Positions 16,481 through 24,528 of a stretch of 64,000 nucleotides of DNA are shown one piece after another. Position numbers and translations under genes: made by a program. Position 1 is the stretch's first letter, and the number at the start of each line of letters is the position of its first letter. The notes below the pieces were generated by a model that was not told where the DNA came from, did not search any database, and worked only from the letters and a program-made list of their open reading frames with translations. The stretch is from Streptomyces chartreusis NRRL 3882 (GTDB lineage Bacteria > Actinomycetota > Actinomycetes > Streptomycetales > Streptomycetaceae). The DNA lies in the NCBI RefSeq assembly GCF_900236475.1, contig NZ_LT963352.1, positions 7,597,001 through 7,661,000 of the forward strand, in the 5' to 3' direction.

Positions 16481-18121
16481 TCAGTGGGCGGGCGCCTCGG
16501 TGACGGCCACCTCCCCGATGCTCCGCTCGATCTCCGCCGGCCGGGACGCCGACGCCCGGGCCCAGTAGTAGATCGCCAGGGAGAACACCGCGATGACCAG
16601 GATGTCCCACCACAGTCCGATGTGTCCCTGACCGCCGAAGCCGCCCTGCCAGGAGATGACGCCCATGCCCAGCAGGTAGACCGGCAGCCACTGGGCGGCC
16701 CTCCAGTCGAGCCGGGGTGCGTCGGGCAGGCCCTTGCGGGTGGCGTACCAGGCGTATCCGCCCAGCAGGACGTAGCCGAGGACGATGGCCACGCCGAGCC
16801 GCCACAGGGTGTCCCAGGTCGACCAGTAGATGATGAGGTTGGCCACGACGAACGACAGCGGGGAGATGACGTTCCCGCCGGGCAGGCGGTAGGGCCGTTC
16901 GCGGTGCGGCAGCCGGTCCGCGAAGACGCCGTACGCCAGCGGGGCGCCCGCGTACATCAGCACGCTCGCCGAGGTGATGAAGCCGACGAGCTGCTGCCAG
17001 CTCGGGAACGGCAGGAAGCAGACCACGCCGGTCACGAAGGAGACGATGAGCCCGAACCACGGCACGCCGCGCGCGTCGGTGCGCGTGAAGATCTTCGGCG
17101 CGTAGCCGTTGCGGGCCAGGCCGTAGGAGACGCGGGAGGTGGCGGTGGTGTAGATCAGGCCGGTGCCGCCCGGAGAGACGACCGCGTCCAGATACAGCAC
17201 CACGCTCAGCCAGCCGAGCCCCAGCAGCGTGGCCAGTCCCGCCCAAGGGCCGCTGATGCCGGGGTAGTCGAGCTTGGTCCAGCCGTGCGCGAAGGAGGCC
17301 AGCGGCAGGGCGGCGATGAAGACGACCTGGAGCAGGACGTAGATCGCGGCTCCGATGGCGACCGAGCCGAGCGTCGCACGGGGCAGGTCACGCGCCGGGT
17401 CGCGGCTCTCGCCCGCAAGCTGGATCGCCTGCTCGAAGCCCAGCAGGGCGAAGATGATGCCGCTGGAACTGACGGCGCTCAGCACGCCGTGGGCGCCGAA
17501 CGGGGCGAAGCCGTGCTCGGTGAAGTTGCCCGGGTGGAAGTTGCCGGCCGCGATGATGAAGATCGCGGCGAGCGGCACGGCCACCTTCCACCAGGTGGCG
17601 GCGCTGTTGGTGTGCGCCAGGAGCCGCACGCCGAGGAAGTTGATGACGACGAACACGGCCATGAGGACCACGGCGACGACGAACCCGCCGGCCGTCAGCG
17701 TCCCGTCCTTCGGGTGCTGGAAGCCCTGCGCCCAGTGCCAGTGCCCGGCGTAGCCGATCATGGCCTCGACCTCGATCGGTGCCACGGTCGCCGCCTGGAG
17801 CCAGGAGAACCAGCCGAAGGACATGCCGGCCAGTCCGCCGAAGGCGTAGTGCGGATACCGTGCCGTGCCGCCCGCGACCGGGAACATGCCGCCCAGTTCC
17901 GCGTGCACCAGGGCGAGCAGCACGATCGCGACCGCGCCGATCAGCCACGAAAGGATCGCCGCGGGGCCGGCCGCCACGACCGCCTTCTCGGCGCCGTACA
18001 ACCAGCCGGAGCCGATGATGGAACCGACCGACGCCCACATGAGCCCGATCAGTCCGACGTCCCGGCGCAGTCCGCCCGGACCCCCCTTTACCCCCGCTGC
18101 TGCCTGGTCGACGCTCACCAT
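16481..18121 (-). CDS. APC-superfamily amino acid permease
   Basis: A 546-aa permease with about 12 TM helices. DVGLIGLMWASVGSIIGSGW near residue 25 is the substrate-binding G-S-I-I-G-S-G motif of helix 1, and GFEQAIQLAGESRDPARDLPRA is the conserved helix 6-7 region. It imports an amino acid or related compound; the substrate is unknown. ATG 18121 has GAGAGG upstream. The gene is 38 nt upstream of pobA on the same strand and may form a unit with it, possibly for aromatic acid use, but this is only positional. Confidence 0.85.
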   Translation of the reverse strand: MVSVDQAAAGVKGGPGGLRRDVGLIGLMWASVGSIIGSGWLYGAEKAVVAAGPAAILSWLIGAVAIVLLALVHAELGGMFPVAGGTARYPHYAFGGLAGMSFGWFSWLQAATVAPIEVEAMIGYAGHWHWAQGFQHPKDGTLTAGGFVVAVVLMAVFVVINFLGVRLLAHTNSAATWWKVAVPLAAIFIIAAGNFHPGNFTEHGFAPFGAHGVLSAVSSSGIIFALLGFEQAIQLAGESRDPARDLPRATLGSVAIGAAIYVLLQVVFIAALPLASFAHGWTKLDYPGISGPWAGLATLLGLGWLSVVLYLDAVVSPGGTGLIYTTATSRVSYGLARNGYAPKIFTRTDARGVPWFGLIVSFVTGVVCFLPFPSWQQLVGFITSASVLMYAGAPLAYGVFADRLPHRERPYRLPGGNVISPLSFVVANLIIYWSTWDTLWRLGVAIVLGYVLLGGYAWYATRKGLPDAPRLDWRAAQWLPVYLLGMGVISWQGGFGGQGHIGLWWDILVIAVFSLAIYYWARASASRPAEIERSIGEVAVTEAPAH

Positions 18122-18254
18122 GAATCAAGGGGCCTCTCATGAAGAACTCGGTGAGTTCTGCGAGCAAGAGGCCTCAGGCTAGGAATCGGTCAGCCGACGG
18201 CAGAAGGCGAGTTGTACAGCCTTGACCCGGCGCGGGCATTTCCTGGAAAGCGCT

Positions 18255-18683
18255 TCAGGGATTCTGTACGCGGTGATGAGGGAGTCGTGGGATCTCGATC
18301 GCCGGGCAGCGGTCCATCACCATCTCCACGCCCGCGGCGCGGGTCCGGTCGTACGCCGCCTCGTCGATGACGCCGAGCTGGAACCACACGGCCTTCGCGC
18401 CCTTTGCGACCGCCTCGTCGGCGACCGCTCCGGCGAGATCGCTGTTCACGAACACGTCCACGACGTCCACGTCGAAGGGGATGTCCGCGAGGCAGGCGTA
18501 CCCCTTCTCGCCGTGTACCGTCTCCGCCTTGGGATGCACCGGCACGACGCGCTTGCCGTAGCGCTGCAGCACCTCGGCGACGCCGTACGCCGCGCGCCGC
18601 CGGTTCGACGACAGGCCGACCACGGCCCAGGTGTCGCCGAGTTCGGTGAGGATCTTGCGGACCGTTGCCTCGTCGCCGTACAC
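18255..18683 (-). CDS. CoA-binding domain protein (YccU-like)
   Basis: A 142-aa Rossmann-fold protein of the CoA_binding family. TWAVVGLSSNRRRAAYGVAEVLQRYGKRVVPVHPK covers the nucleotide loop and beta 2, and the later blocks VDVVDVFVN and AVWFQLGVIDEAA are conserved in YccU. The biochemical role is unknown. GTG 18683 is set by a strong GGGAGGAGG ribosome site; the longer open frame upstream lies in the riboswitch region. Confidence 0.88.
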   Translation of the reverse strand: MYGDEATVRKILTELGDTWAVVGLSSNRRRAAYGVAEVLQRYGKRVVPVHPKAETVHGEKGYACLADIPFDVDVVDVFVNSDLAGAVADEAVAKGAKAVWFQLGVIDEAAYDRTRAAGVEMVMDRCPAIEIPRLPHHRVQNP

Positions 18684-18769
18684 CGTCGGCCTCCTCCCGT
18701 GGGTGAGCTCTCGTCCGGACAACGACGCAAGGCGGGCGGTGATTCCCCCGCGCCCTCCGTGATAGCTTG

Positions 18770-18936
18770 CCGAGGCCAGTCGAACCCATGTACGTGGGTC
18801 AGGGAATCCGGTGCGAATCCGGAACTGACGCGCAGCGGTGAGGGGGACGGGCGGGGCCTCGGCCACTGGACGGCGTGTGTGACGTCCGGGAAGGCGCCCC
18901 GCACCGGACGAACCCGAGTCCGAAGACCTGCTGGCG
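18770..18936 (+). promoter_or_regulatory. cobalamin (B12) riboswitch
   Basis: The core AGGGAATCCGGTGCGAATCC (18801-18820) is followed by GGAACTGACGCGCAGCGGTG, the conserved junction of the Cobalamin riboswitch. The 3' part ends with the B12 box GAGTCCGAAGACCTGCTGG near 18916-18934. GGCCAG (about 18774) can pair with CTGGC at the end to close P1. It sits 80 nt before a lipoprotein-permease-ATPase operon, so adenosylcobalamin should repress that operon. Confidence 0.93.
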
Positions 18937-18937
18937 G

Positions 18938-18973
18938 CCCCCGCGGCCGTTCGCGGCGGGGGAGCACCGTACG
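18938..18973 (+). promoter_or_regulatory. expression-platform hairpin of the riboswitch
   Basis: CCCCCGC and GCGGGGG just after the B12 box can form a 7-bp stem with a 12-nt loop, before the ribosome site GAGGA of the btuF-like gene. There is no T tract, so it may sequester downstream sequence rather than terminate. The rest of the 18684-19018 gap is riboswitch and the CoA-binding gene's promoter. Confidence 0.45.
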
Positions 18974-19018
18974 ACCGGGCTCCGCGATCGAGCCCTCGAC
19001 GCCTGAGGACTGGTTTCC

Positions 19019-20035
19019 GTGCCCCTCGCCCGACCTGCCCGTGCCGCCGTCCTGCTCGCGGCCGGCTCCCTGCTCCTGACCGGCTGCGGCGACTCGCGGG
19101 CCACCACGGCGAAAGCCGCAGTCACGCTCGACAACTGCGGCCGCGAGGTGCGCGTGGAGGCCCCGCCGAAGCACGCCGTCTCCCTCAACCAGGGCACCAC
19201 CGAGATCCTGCTCTCCCTCGGCCTCGCCGACCGTCTCGCGGGCACCGCCACCTGGACCGACCCCGTGATGAAGGGGCTGGAGAAGGCCAATGCGAAGGTG
19301 CCGCGCATCGCCGACGACAACCCGTCCTTCGAACGGGTCCTGGCCGCCGACCCCGACTTCGTCGCGGCCTCCTTCGTCTCCACCCTCGGCGAGGGCGGGG
19401 TCGCCACCCGCGAGCAGTTCGAGAAGCTCGGCGTCCCCACGTACGTCTCCCCGTCCGACTGCGCCGGCAAGGACAACTCCGGTGACGGTGACGGTGCGCG
19501 CGACAAGGCGCTGGGCATCGACACCATCTACGGCGAAGTACGCGACCTGGCGACCGTGTTCGGGGTGCCGGAACGGGGCGACAAGCTCGTGGCCTCCCTG
19601 CAGCGGCGCATGGCGAAGGCCACGCGGGGCATCCACGCCTCCGACGTCACCCTCCTGTACTGGTTCGCCAACTCCGAGTCCCCCTACATGGCGGGCTGTT
19701 GCGGCGCGCCCGGCATCATCACCCGGGCCCTCGGCGCGAAGAACGTCTTCGACGACACGCACGAGGAGTGGCCGCAGATCAACTGGGAGACGGTCGCCGA
19801 CCGCGACCCCGACGTCCTCGTCATCGGCGACCTCACCCGCAGGTCGCAGACCGCCGAGTCGGCCGCGAAGAAGATCGCCTTCCTGGAGTCCAACCCGGTG
19901 ACCAGGAACATGGACGCGGTCAGGCACAAGCGGTACGTGCTGCTCAGCGGGCAGGCCATGAACCCCACCATCCGCACGGTCGAGGGCGTGGAACAGGTCG
20001 CCGCCGGACTGCGCGAGTTCGGGCTCGTGAAGTGA
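19019..20035 (+). CDS. btuF: ABC transporter substrate-binding lipoprotein, cobalamin/cobamide-type
   Basis: A 338-aa extracytoplasmic binding protein. The lipobox LLLTGC puts the lipidated Cys at 23. The periplasmic-binding domain starts with DNCGREVRVEAPPKHAVSLN and runs to FGLVK, with the FecB/BtuF two-lobed pattern. GTG 19019 has GAGGA upstream. The B12 riboswitch in its leader supports a cobalamin or cobinamide ligand rather than a siderophore. Its stop overlaps the permease start (GTGA). Confidence 0.88.
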   Translation: MPLARPARAAVLLAAGSLLLTGCGDSRATTAKAAVTLDNCGREVRVEAPPKHAVSLNQGTTEILLSLGLADRLAGTATWTDPVMKGLEKANAKVPRIADDNPSFERVLAADPDFVAASFVSTLGEGGVATREQFEKLGVPTYVSPSDCAGKDNSGDGDGARDKALGIDTIYGEVRDLATVFGVPERGDKLVASLQRRMAKATRGIHASDVTLLYWFANSESPYMAGCCGAPGIITRALGAKNVFDDTHEEWPQINWETVADRDPDVLVIGDLTRRSQTAESAAKKIAFLESNPVTRNMDAVRHKRYVLLSGQAMNPTIRTVEGVEQVAAGLREFGLVK

Positions 20036-21045
20036 CCGTCCGCGGGCTCGCGCTCGGCACCGGAGGGGCCCTCCTGCTGGCCGCCTCCCTGGCCCTGGCG
20101 ATCACCGTCGGCCCCGCCGACATCAGGATCGCGGACGTCTGGTCCGTCGTCGCCGCCCACCTCGGCCTCGGCAGTTCGGACCTGACGCCGATCCGCGACG
20201 GTATCGTCTGGCAGCTGCGGCTGCCGCGCACGCTGCTCGCGGCCGTGTGCGGGGCCGGACTCGCCGTGTGCGGGGCGGTGATGCAGTCGCTGCTGCGCAA
20301 CCCGCTCGCCGACCCGTTCGTGCTCGGGGTGTCCTCCGGCGCCTCCACCGGCGCGGTCGTGGTCGTCGTCCTGGGTGTCGGCGGCGGTACGGTCTCGGTC
20401 TCCGCGGGCGCGTTCCTCGGCGCCCTGGTGTCCTTCGCGCTGGTGCTGCTGCTCAGCCACACCCTCGGCGGCACCACCGACCGGGTCGTCCTCGCGGGCG
20501 TCGCCGCCATGCAGCTCTTCTCCGCGCTCACCTCCTTCGTCGTGATGACCGCCGCGGACGCCGAGACGACCCGGGGCGTGCTGTTCTGGCTCCTCGGCTC
20601 GCTCGGGGGTGCGGGCTGGACCGACGTGTGGCTGTGCCTGGCCGTCCTGGCCGTGACGCTGGTGGTGTGCCTGTCGTACGCCCGTACTCTCGACGCCTTC
20701 GCCTTCGGGCAGGACGCGGCGGCCGCGCTCGGGGTGTCCGTGGCCCGTACCCGACTGGTGCTGCTGTGCGTCACGGCCCTGCTCACGGCCGCGCTGGTCA
20801 GTTCGGCCGGGGCGATCGGCTTCGTCGGGCTGGTCCTGCCGCACGCCGCGCGGGCCCTGGCCGGTCCCGGGCACGCCCGGCTGCTGCCGGTCACCGCGCT
20901 CGCCGGAGCGGTGTTCCTGGTATGGGTGGACACCCTCGCCCGTACGGTGCTGGATCCCCAGGAGGTGCCGGTGGGAGTCGTGACGTCGCTGATCGGGGTG
21001 CCGGCGTTCGTGGTGGTGCTGTACCGGACGCGGAGTGTGCGGTGA
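20032..21045 (+). CDS. btuC: ABC transporter permease, FecCD/BtuC family
   Basis: A 337-aa permease with about 10 TM helices. WQLRLPRTLLAAVCGAGLAVCGAVMQSLLRNPLADPFVLGVSSG-type spacing is the hallmark N-terminal FecCD block, and GFVGLVLPHAARALAGPGHARLLP contains the EAA-like coupling region. GTG 20032 overlaps the btuF-like stop by 4 nt. Together with its neighbours it forms a type II importer for corrinoids. Confidence 0.9.
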   Translation: MTVRGLALGTGGALLLAASLALAITVGPADIRIADVWSVVAAHLGLGSSDLTPIRDGIVWQLRLPRTLLAAVCGAGLAVCGAVMQSLLRNPLADPFVLGVSSGASTGAVVVVVLGVGGGTVSVSAGAFLGALVSFALVLLLSHTLGGTTDRVVLAGVAAMQLFSALTSFVVMTAADAETTRGVLFWLLGSLGGAGWTDVWLCLAVLAVTLVVCLSYARTLDAFAFGQDAAAALGVSVARTRLVLLCVTALLTAALVSSAGAIGFVGLVLPHAARALAGPGHARLLPVTALAGAVFLVWVDTLARTVLDPQEVPVGVVTSLIGVPAFVVVLYRTRSVR

Positions 21046-21845
21046 GCGGGACAGCGGGAGCAGCGGTGTCCGGTGCCGGGCTGCGGGCCGACCGGGTCGG
21101 TCGCCGTGCCGACGGGCGCCTCATCCTCGACGGTGTCGTCCTCGCGCCGGAGACCGGTTCCACCGTCGGCGTGCTCGGCCCCAACGGCTCCGGCAAGTCC
21201 ACGCTGCTGCGGCTGCTGGCCGGGTTGCTCACCCCGACCGCCGGAGTCGTCACCCTCGACGGAACGCCGCTGGGCGACCTGCCCCGCCGTACCGTCGCCC
21301 GCCGCCTCGCCGTGGTCGAGCAGCAGGCCGACACGCAGGTCGAGTTGACGGTCGCGGACGTCGTACGGCTGGGCCGCGTGCCGCACCGCCGGGCCTGGAC
21401 TGCCGGCTCGGCGGACGACGAACGGGCCGTGCGCGAGGCCCTGGGGCGCACCGGCCTCGCCGACCGGGCCGAGCAGCCCTGGCACACCCTCTCGGGCGGG
21501 GAGCGCCAGCGGGTGCAGATCGCCCGCGCGCTCGCCCAGGAACCCCGCGAACTCCTCCTGGACGAGCCCACCAACCACCTCGACATCCACCACCAGCTCG
21601 ATCTGCTCGCCCTGGTCACCGGACTGCCGGTCACCACCGTCGTCGCCCTGCACGACCTCAACCTCGCGGCGATGTACTGCGACGAGCTCGTCGTCCTGAG
21701 CGCGGGGCGGGTCGTGGCGGGCGGCGCTCCGGGCGATGTCCTGACGGAGGAACTCATCGCCGAGGTGTACGGGGTGCGGGCCGCCGTCAGCCGTGAAGGC
21801 CCTGAGCAGCGGCCACACGTGCGGTTCCTGGGGACGCTGGGCTGA
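21042..21845 (+). CDS. btuD: ABC transporter ATPase, FepC/BtuD family
   Basis: A 267-aa ATPase with Walker A GPNGSGKST (about residues 46-54), Q-loop VVEQQAD, signature LSGGERQRVQIARAL, Walker B LLLDEPTNHLD and switch H in ALHDLNLAAMY. These features are all intact, as in vitamin B12 and siderophore importers. GTG 21042 overlaps the permease stop by 4 nt, so the three genes are translationally coupled under the riboswitch. Confidence 0.92.
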   Translation: MSGTAGAAVSGAGLRADRVGRRADGRLILDGVVLAPETGSTVGVLGPNGSGKSTLLRLLAGLLTPTAGVVTLDGTPLGDLPRRTVARRLAVVEQQADTQVELTVADVVRLGRVPHRRAWTAGSADDERAVREALGRTGLADRAEQPWHTLSGGERQRVQIARALAQEPRELLLDEPTNHLDIHHQLDLLALVTGLPVTTVVALHDLNLAAMYCDELVVLSAGRVVAGGAPGDVLTEELIAEVYGVRAAVSREGPEQRPHVRFLGTLG

Positions 21846-22022
21846 GCGGCGGTGGGCGATTCCCGGCAGGGCGGTCTGACGGAGCGGCGCGTCAGCGGCT
21901 GGGCGGCCCCACCCCGGTGACCGGTCCGTCCGCCACGCCATTGGTGGGGTCTTCCCGCCACGGTGGCCGGAAAAAGCCGCACATGCCTGCGTGCGCCCGC
22001 CCACCCGGCCTACGCTCGCCTC

Positions 22023-23135
22023 GTGCTGCGCATCATCGACGCCCGTACCGGCGAGCCGGTCGACGCCGCTCCGGCCCGCCGGGGCCTGACCCGTGTGGAG
22101 GTGCACGCGCCCGGCTCCGACATGACGAACCTGCGGGTGCTGCTCGTGGCGGACCTGCTCGTGCGGGCGCTGGAGCTCGGCGGCACACCCGTGTGGGCCC
22201 TGCTGACCGGCGGGCACCGCCAGGCGGAGCTGCGAGCTGACGCCATGGCCCTCGGCATCCGCCCCTTCGAGGACAGCCCCGACCTCAGCGCCGGACTGGG
22301 CGAGGCCCAGGTCGTCCATGTCGCTGCCGAGGGCGGGGCAGCGCCTGACGGGGTGCGGATCGCTGTCGCCCCCGTGGAGACGACGGGAGCGGCCACGCCG
22401 GTCGGTGAGCCGGCGGCATCGGCCACGGAGGTCGGCGGATCGGCGGTGTCCGACGCGTCGAACGGTCGGTCGGCCGGGTCGGGGTCGCCGGGTGGTGAGT
22501 CGGCGAGGTCGGGCGCGTCGAGTGGCCGGTCGGCCGGGTCGGGTCTGCCGGGTGGTGAGGCGGCGGGTGGTGCGTCGAGCGGTCGGTCGGCCGGGTCGGG
22601 GTCGCCGGGTGGTGAGTCGGCGAGGTCGGGCGCGTCGAGTGGCCGGTCGGCCCTGTCGGGTCTGGCGGTCGGTGAATCGGCGGTGCCAGGTGCGTCGAGT
22701 GGCCGGTCGGTCGAGTCTGGCCCGCCGGGCGGGGAGTCGGCGGAGTCGAGCCCGTCGGGCGGGCAGTCGGTGGGATCCGAACCCCTGCGCGGGGTCGACC
22801 CCGCCGTCCTGCGCCTCGCCCTGTTCACCCGGCATCACAACGCCCCCGTGCGGCTGGAGGCGGACGTCCTCGGCGAGGCGCAGGCCACCCTCGTCCGGTG
22901 GCGGCGTGCGGTCGCCCGTTGGGCCCGGCGGCCCTCCCGGCCCGTGCCCGACGACGTGCGCGGGCGGTTGCGCGACGCCTGGGACGACGATCTGGACGTC
23001 CCGCGGGTCCTGGACGTGCTGCGGGGCGTGGAGAACGAGCCGGACCTGCCGGACGGCGCCCGTTTCGAGACGTACGCCTACGCCGACCGCCTCCTCGGCC
23101 TCGACCTCACCCGCGACCTGGGAGCCCCGTCATGA
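22023..23135 (+). CDS. cysteinyl-tRNA-synthetase-like pseudoenzyme with a repetitive Ser/Gly insert
   Basis: A 370-aa protein. Residues 1-115 (LRIIDARTGEPVDAAP, then ADLLVRALELGGTPVW) resemble the Rossmann start of CysRS/MshC. The HIGH motif and the zinc cysteines are absent. Residues about 145-252 are a Ser/Gly/Ala repeat (AS-x-GRSAGSG-x-PGGE units). The last 115 residues (DDDLDVPRVLDVLRGVE) look like the CysRS/MshC helical domain. Function is unknown and catalysis is unlikely. GTG 22023 follows TACGCT by six bases (leaderless). Its stop overlaps the next start (ATGA), so it is coupled to a SixA-like phosphatase. Confidence 0.75.
   Translation: MLRIIDARTGEPVDAAPARRGLTRVEVHAPGSDMTNLRVLLVADLLVRALELGGTPVWALLTGGHRQAELRADAMALGIRPFEDSPDLSAGLGEAQVVHVAAEGGAAPDGVRIAVAPVETTGAATPVGEPAASATEVGGSAVSDASNGRSAGSGSPGGESARSGASSGRSAGSGLPGGEAAGGASSGRSAGSGSPGGESARSGASSGRSALSGLAVGESAVPGASSGRSVESGPPGGESAESSPSGGQSVGSEPLRGVDPAVLRLALFTRHHNAPVRLEADVLGEAQATLVRWRRAVARWARRPSRPVPDDVRGRLRDAWDDDLDVPRVLDVLRGVENEPDLPDGARFETYAYADRLLGLDLTRDLGAPS
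22455..22778 (+). repeat. in-frame 60-nt tandem repeat within the pseudoenzyme gene
   Basis: Five units lie at 22455-22514, 22515-22571 (57 nt), 22572-22631, 22632-22691 and 22692-22751, then a partial sixth to 22778. The first four begin with gcgtcgaacgg/gcgtcgagyggy-type sequence, and units 1 and 3 are nearly identical. All lengths are multiples of three, so copy-number change keeps the frame. The encoded unit is AS-S/N-GRSxxSGxxxGGE. Confidence 0.85.
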
Positions 23136-23674
23136 TGGAACGCGCCGGAGGCGGCCCGCTGCGCCGCCTGGTCGTGCTGCGGCACGCCAAGTCCGCCTGG
23201 CCCCTGGACGTCGCCGACCACGAGCGCCCGCTCGCCCCGCGCGGCCGCCGCGACGCCCCCGCGGCCGGGCGGGCCCTGGCCGAGGCCGACAGCCTGCCCG
23301 ACCTCGCGCTGTGCTCCACCGCCGTACGCGCCCGCCGGACCTGGGAACTGGCCGCCGCCGAGTGGGGCACGCCCCCGCCGGTCCGGTTCGACCGGCGCCT
23401 GTACGCCGCGAGCCCCGCCGGTCTGCTGGCCGTCGTGCACGAGGTGTCCGCCGAGGTGGAGACGCTGCTGCTGATCGGGCACAACCCGGGTCTGGAGGAA
23501 CTCGTCCTGGCGCTCGCCGGTGACGGCCTCGACGACACCCTGGAGCGGGTCCGCACCAAGTTCCCGACCTCGGCCATCGCCGTACTGTCCTGGTACGGCA
23601 CGACCTGGCGGGCCCTCACCCCCGGCTCGGCGCTGCTCACCTCCATGACCGTGCCCCGGGGCGCGAAGAGGTAG
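23132..23674 (+). CDS. SixA-like histidine phosphatase
   Basis: A 180-aa phosphohistidine/phosphoglycerate mutase-like phosphatase. LVVLRHAKSAW (RHG catalytic motif, His near residue 16) and LIGHNPGLEELV (second catalytic His) are both present, as in SixA. It would dephosphorylate a phosphohistidine or small phosphoester. ATG 23132 overlaps the upstream stop by 4 nt. Confidence 0.88.
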   Translation: MMERAGGGPLRRLVVLRHAKSAWPLDVADHERPLAPRGRRDAPAAGRALAEADSLPDLALCSTAVRARRTWELAAAEWGTPPPVRFDRRLYAASPAGLLAVVHEVSAEVETLLLIGHNPGLEELVLALAGDGLDDTLERVRTKFPTSAIAVLSWYGTTWRALTPGSALLTSMTVPRGAKR

Positions 23675-23717
23675 CGCCGGTCCGGTCCTCCCCAAGGGCC
23701 GCGCATAGGGTGGCCGG

Positions 23718-24344
23718 ATGCAGGACGAATACCGCACGGTGGCCCGCGCCGGCGTGCACGAGACCGAGGTCAACCGCTCCCGCTTCCTGTGCGCCCTCGC
23801 CCCGGCGGCCACCGAGCAGGAGGCGCAGGACTTCATCGCCACGGTCCGCAAGGAGCACGCCGCCGCCACCCACAACTGCTGGGCCTACGTCATCGGCGCC
23901 GACGCCTTGGTCCAGAAGGCCTCCGACGACGGCGAACCCGGCGGCACCGCCGGCGTCCCCATGCTCCAGATGCTGCTCCGCCGGGACATGCGCTACGTCG
24001 TCGCCGTCGTCACCCGCTACTACGGCGGGGTCAAGCTCGGCGCGGGCGGGCTCATCCGGGCGTACGGCGGAGCGGTCGGCGAGGCACTGGACACCCTCGG
24101 CACCCGCACCCGCCGCCGGTTCCGGCTGGCCACGATCACCGTCGACCACCAGCGGGCCGGCAAGCTGGAGAACGACCTGCGGACCACCGGGCGCGAGGTG
24201 CGGGACGTGCGCTACGGGGAGGCGGTCACGATCGAGATCGCACTCCCTGACGCCGATCTGGAGGCCTTCCGGGCGTGGCTCGCCGACGCGACCGCCGGGA
24301 CGGCCGTCTTCGAACCGGGCGGGGAGGCGTACGGCGACGCCTGA
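23718..24344 (+). CDS. YigZ/IMPACT family protein
   Basis: A 208-aa protein. The N-terminal IMPACT domain (residues about 10-120) carries NCWAYVIG, SDDGEPGGTAGVPMLQML and VVTRYYGGVKLGAGGLIRAYG, the family signature. A C-terminal ferredoxin-like DUF1949 domain follows. The bacterial role is unclear, possibly translation- or stress-linked. TAGGGT ends six bases before ATG 23718 with no ribosome site, so the mRNA is probably leaderless. Confidence 0.9.
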   Translation: MQDEYRTVARAGVHETEVNRSRFLCALAPAATEQEAQDFIATVRKEHAAATHNCWAYVIGADALVQKASDDGEPGGTAGVPMLQMLLRRDMRYVVAVVTRYYGGVKLGAGGLIRAYGGAVGEALDTLGTRTRRRFRLATITVDHQRAGKLENDLRTTGREVRDVRYGEAVTIEIALPDADLEAFRAWLADATAGTAVFEPGGEAYGDA

Positions 24345-24456
24345 CACGCGGTCAGCCCGGTGCGCGGCGCCCGGGAGCCGGGCCGGCGGGCGTCAGCGCC
24401 GGTGGAGCGGGACGGCGGACCGCAGCGCACCGCAGAGGCCGTTGCGCCCTCGTACG

Positions 24457-24496
24457 CGCTCCGCCCCTTCGGCCGGACCGGCGAAGGGGCGGAGCG
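24457..24496. terminator. 15-bp perfect hairpin between convergent genes
   Basis: CGCTCCGCCCCTTCG (24457-24471) and CGAAGGGGCGGAGCG (24482-24496) are exact inverted repeats with a 10-nt loop. They lie between yigZ and the convergent MFS gene. A bidirectional terminator is the simplest reading. Confidence 0.75.
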
Positions 24497-24528
24497 GCGG
24501 ACCCGGGACCGGGTGTCGCGGACGGTTG

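Noticed and set aside
16443..17246. N-terminal extension of PobA
   Set aside because: It is antisense-like filler in the permease gene in another frame; the FAD motif lies at the expected distance from ATG 16442.
22455..22778. Tandem repeat as a CRISPR array or integration hot spot
   Set aside because: Units abut without spacers, all lengths are multiples of three and the sequence is in frame within a gene.
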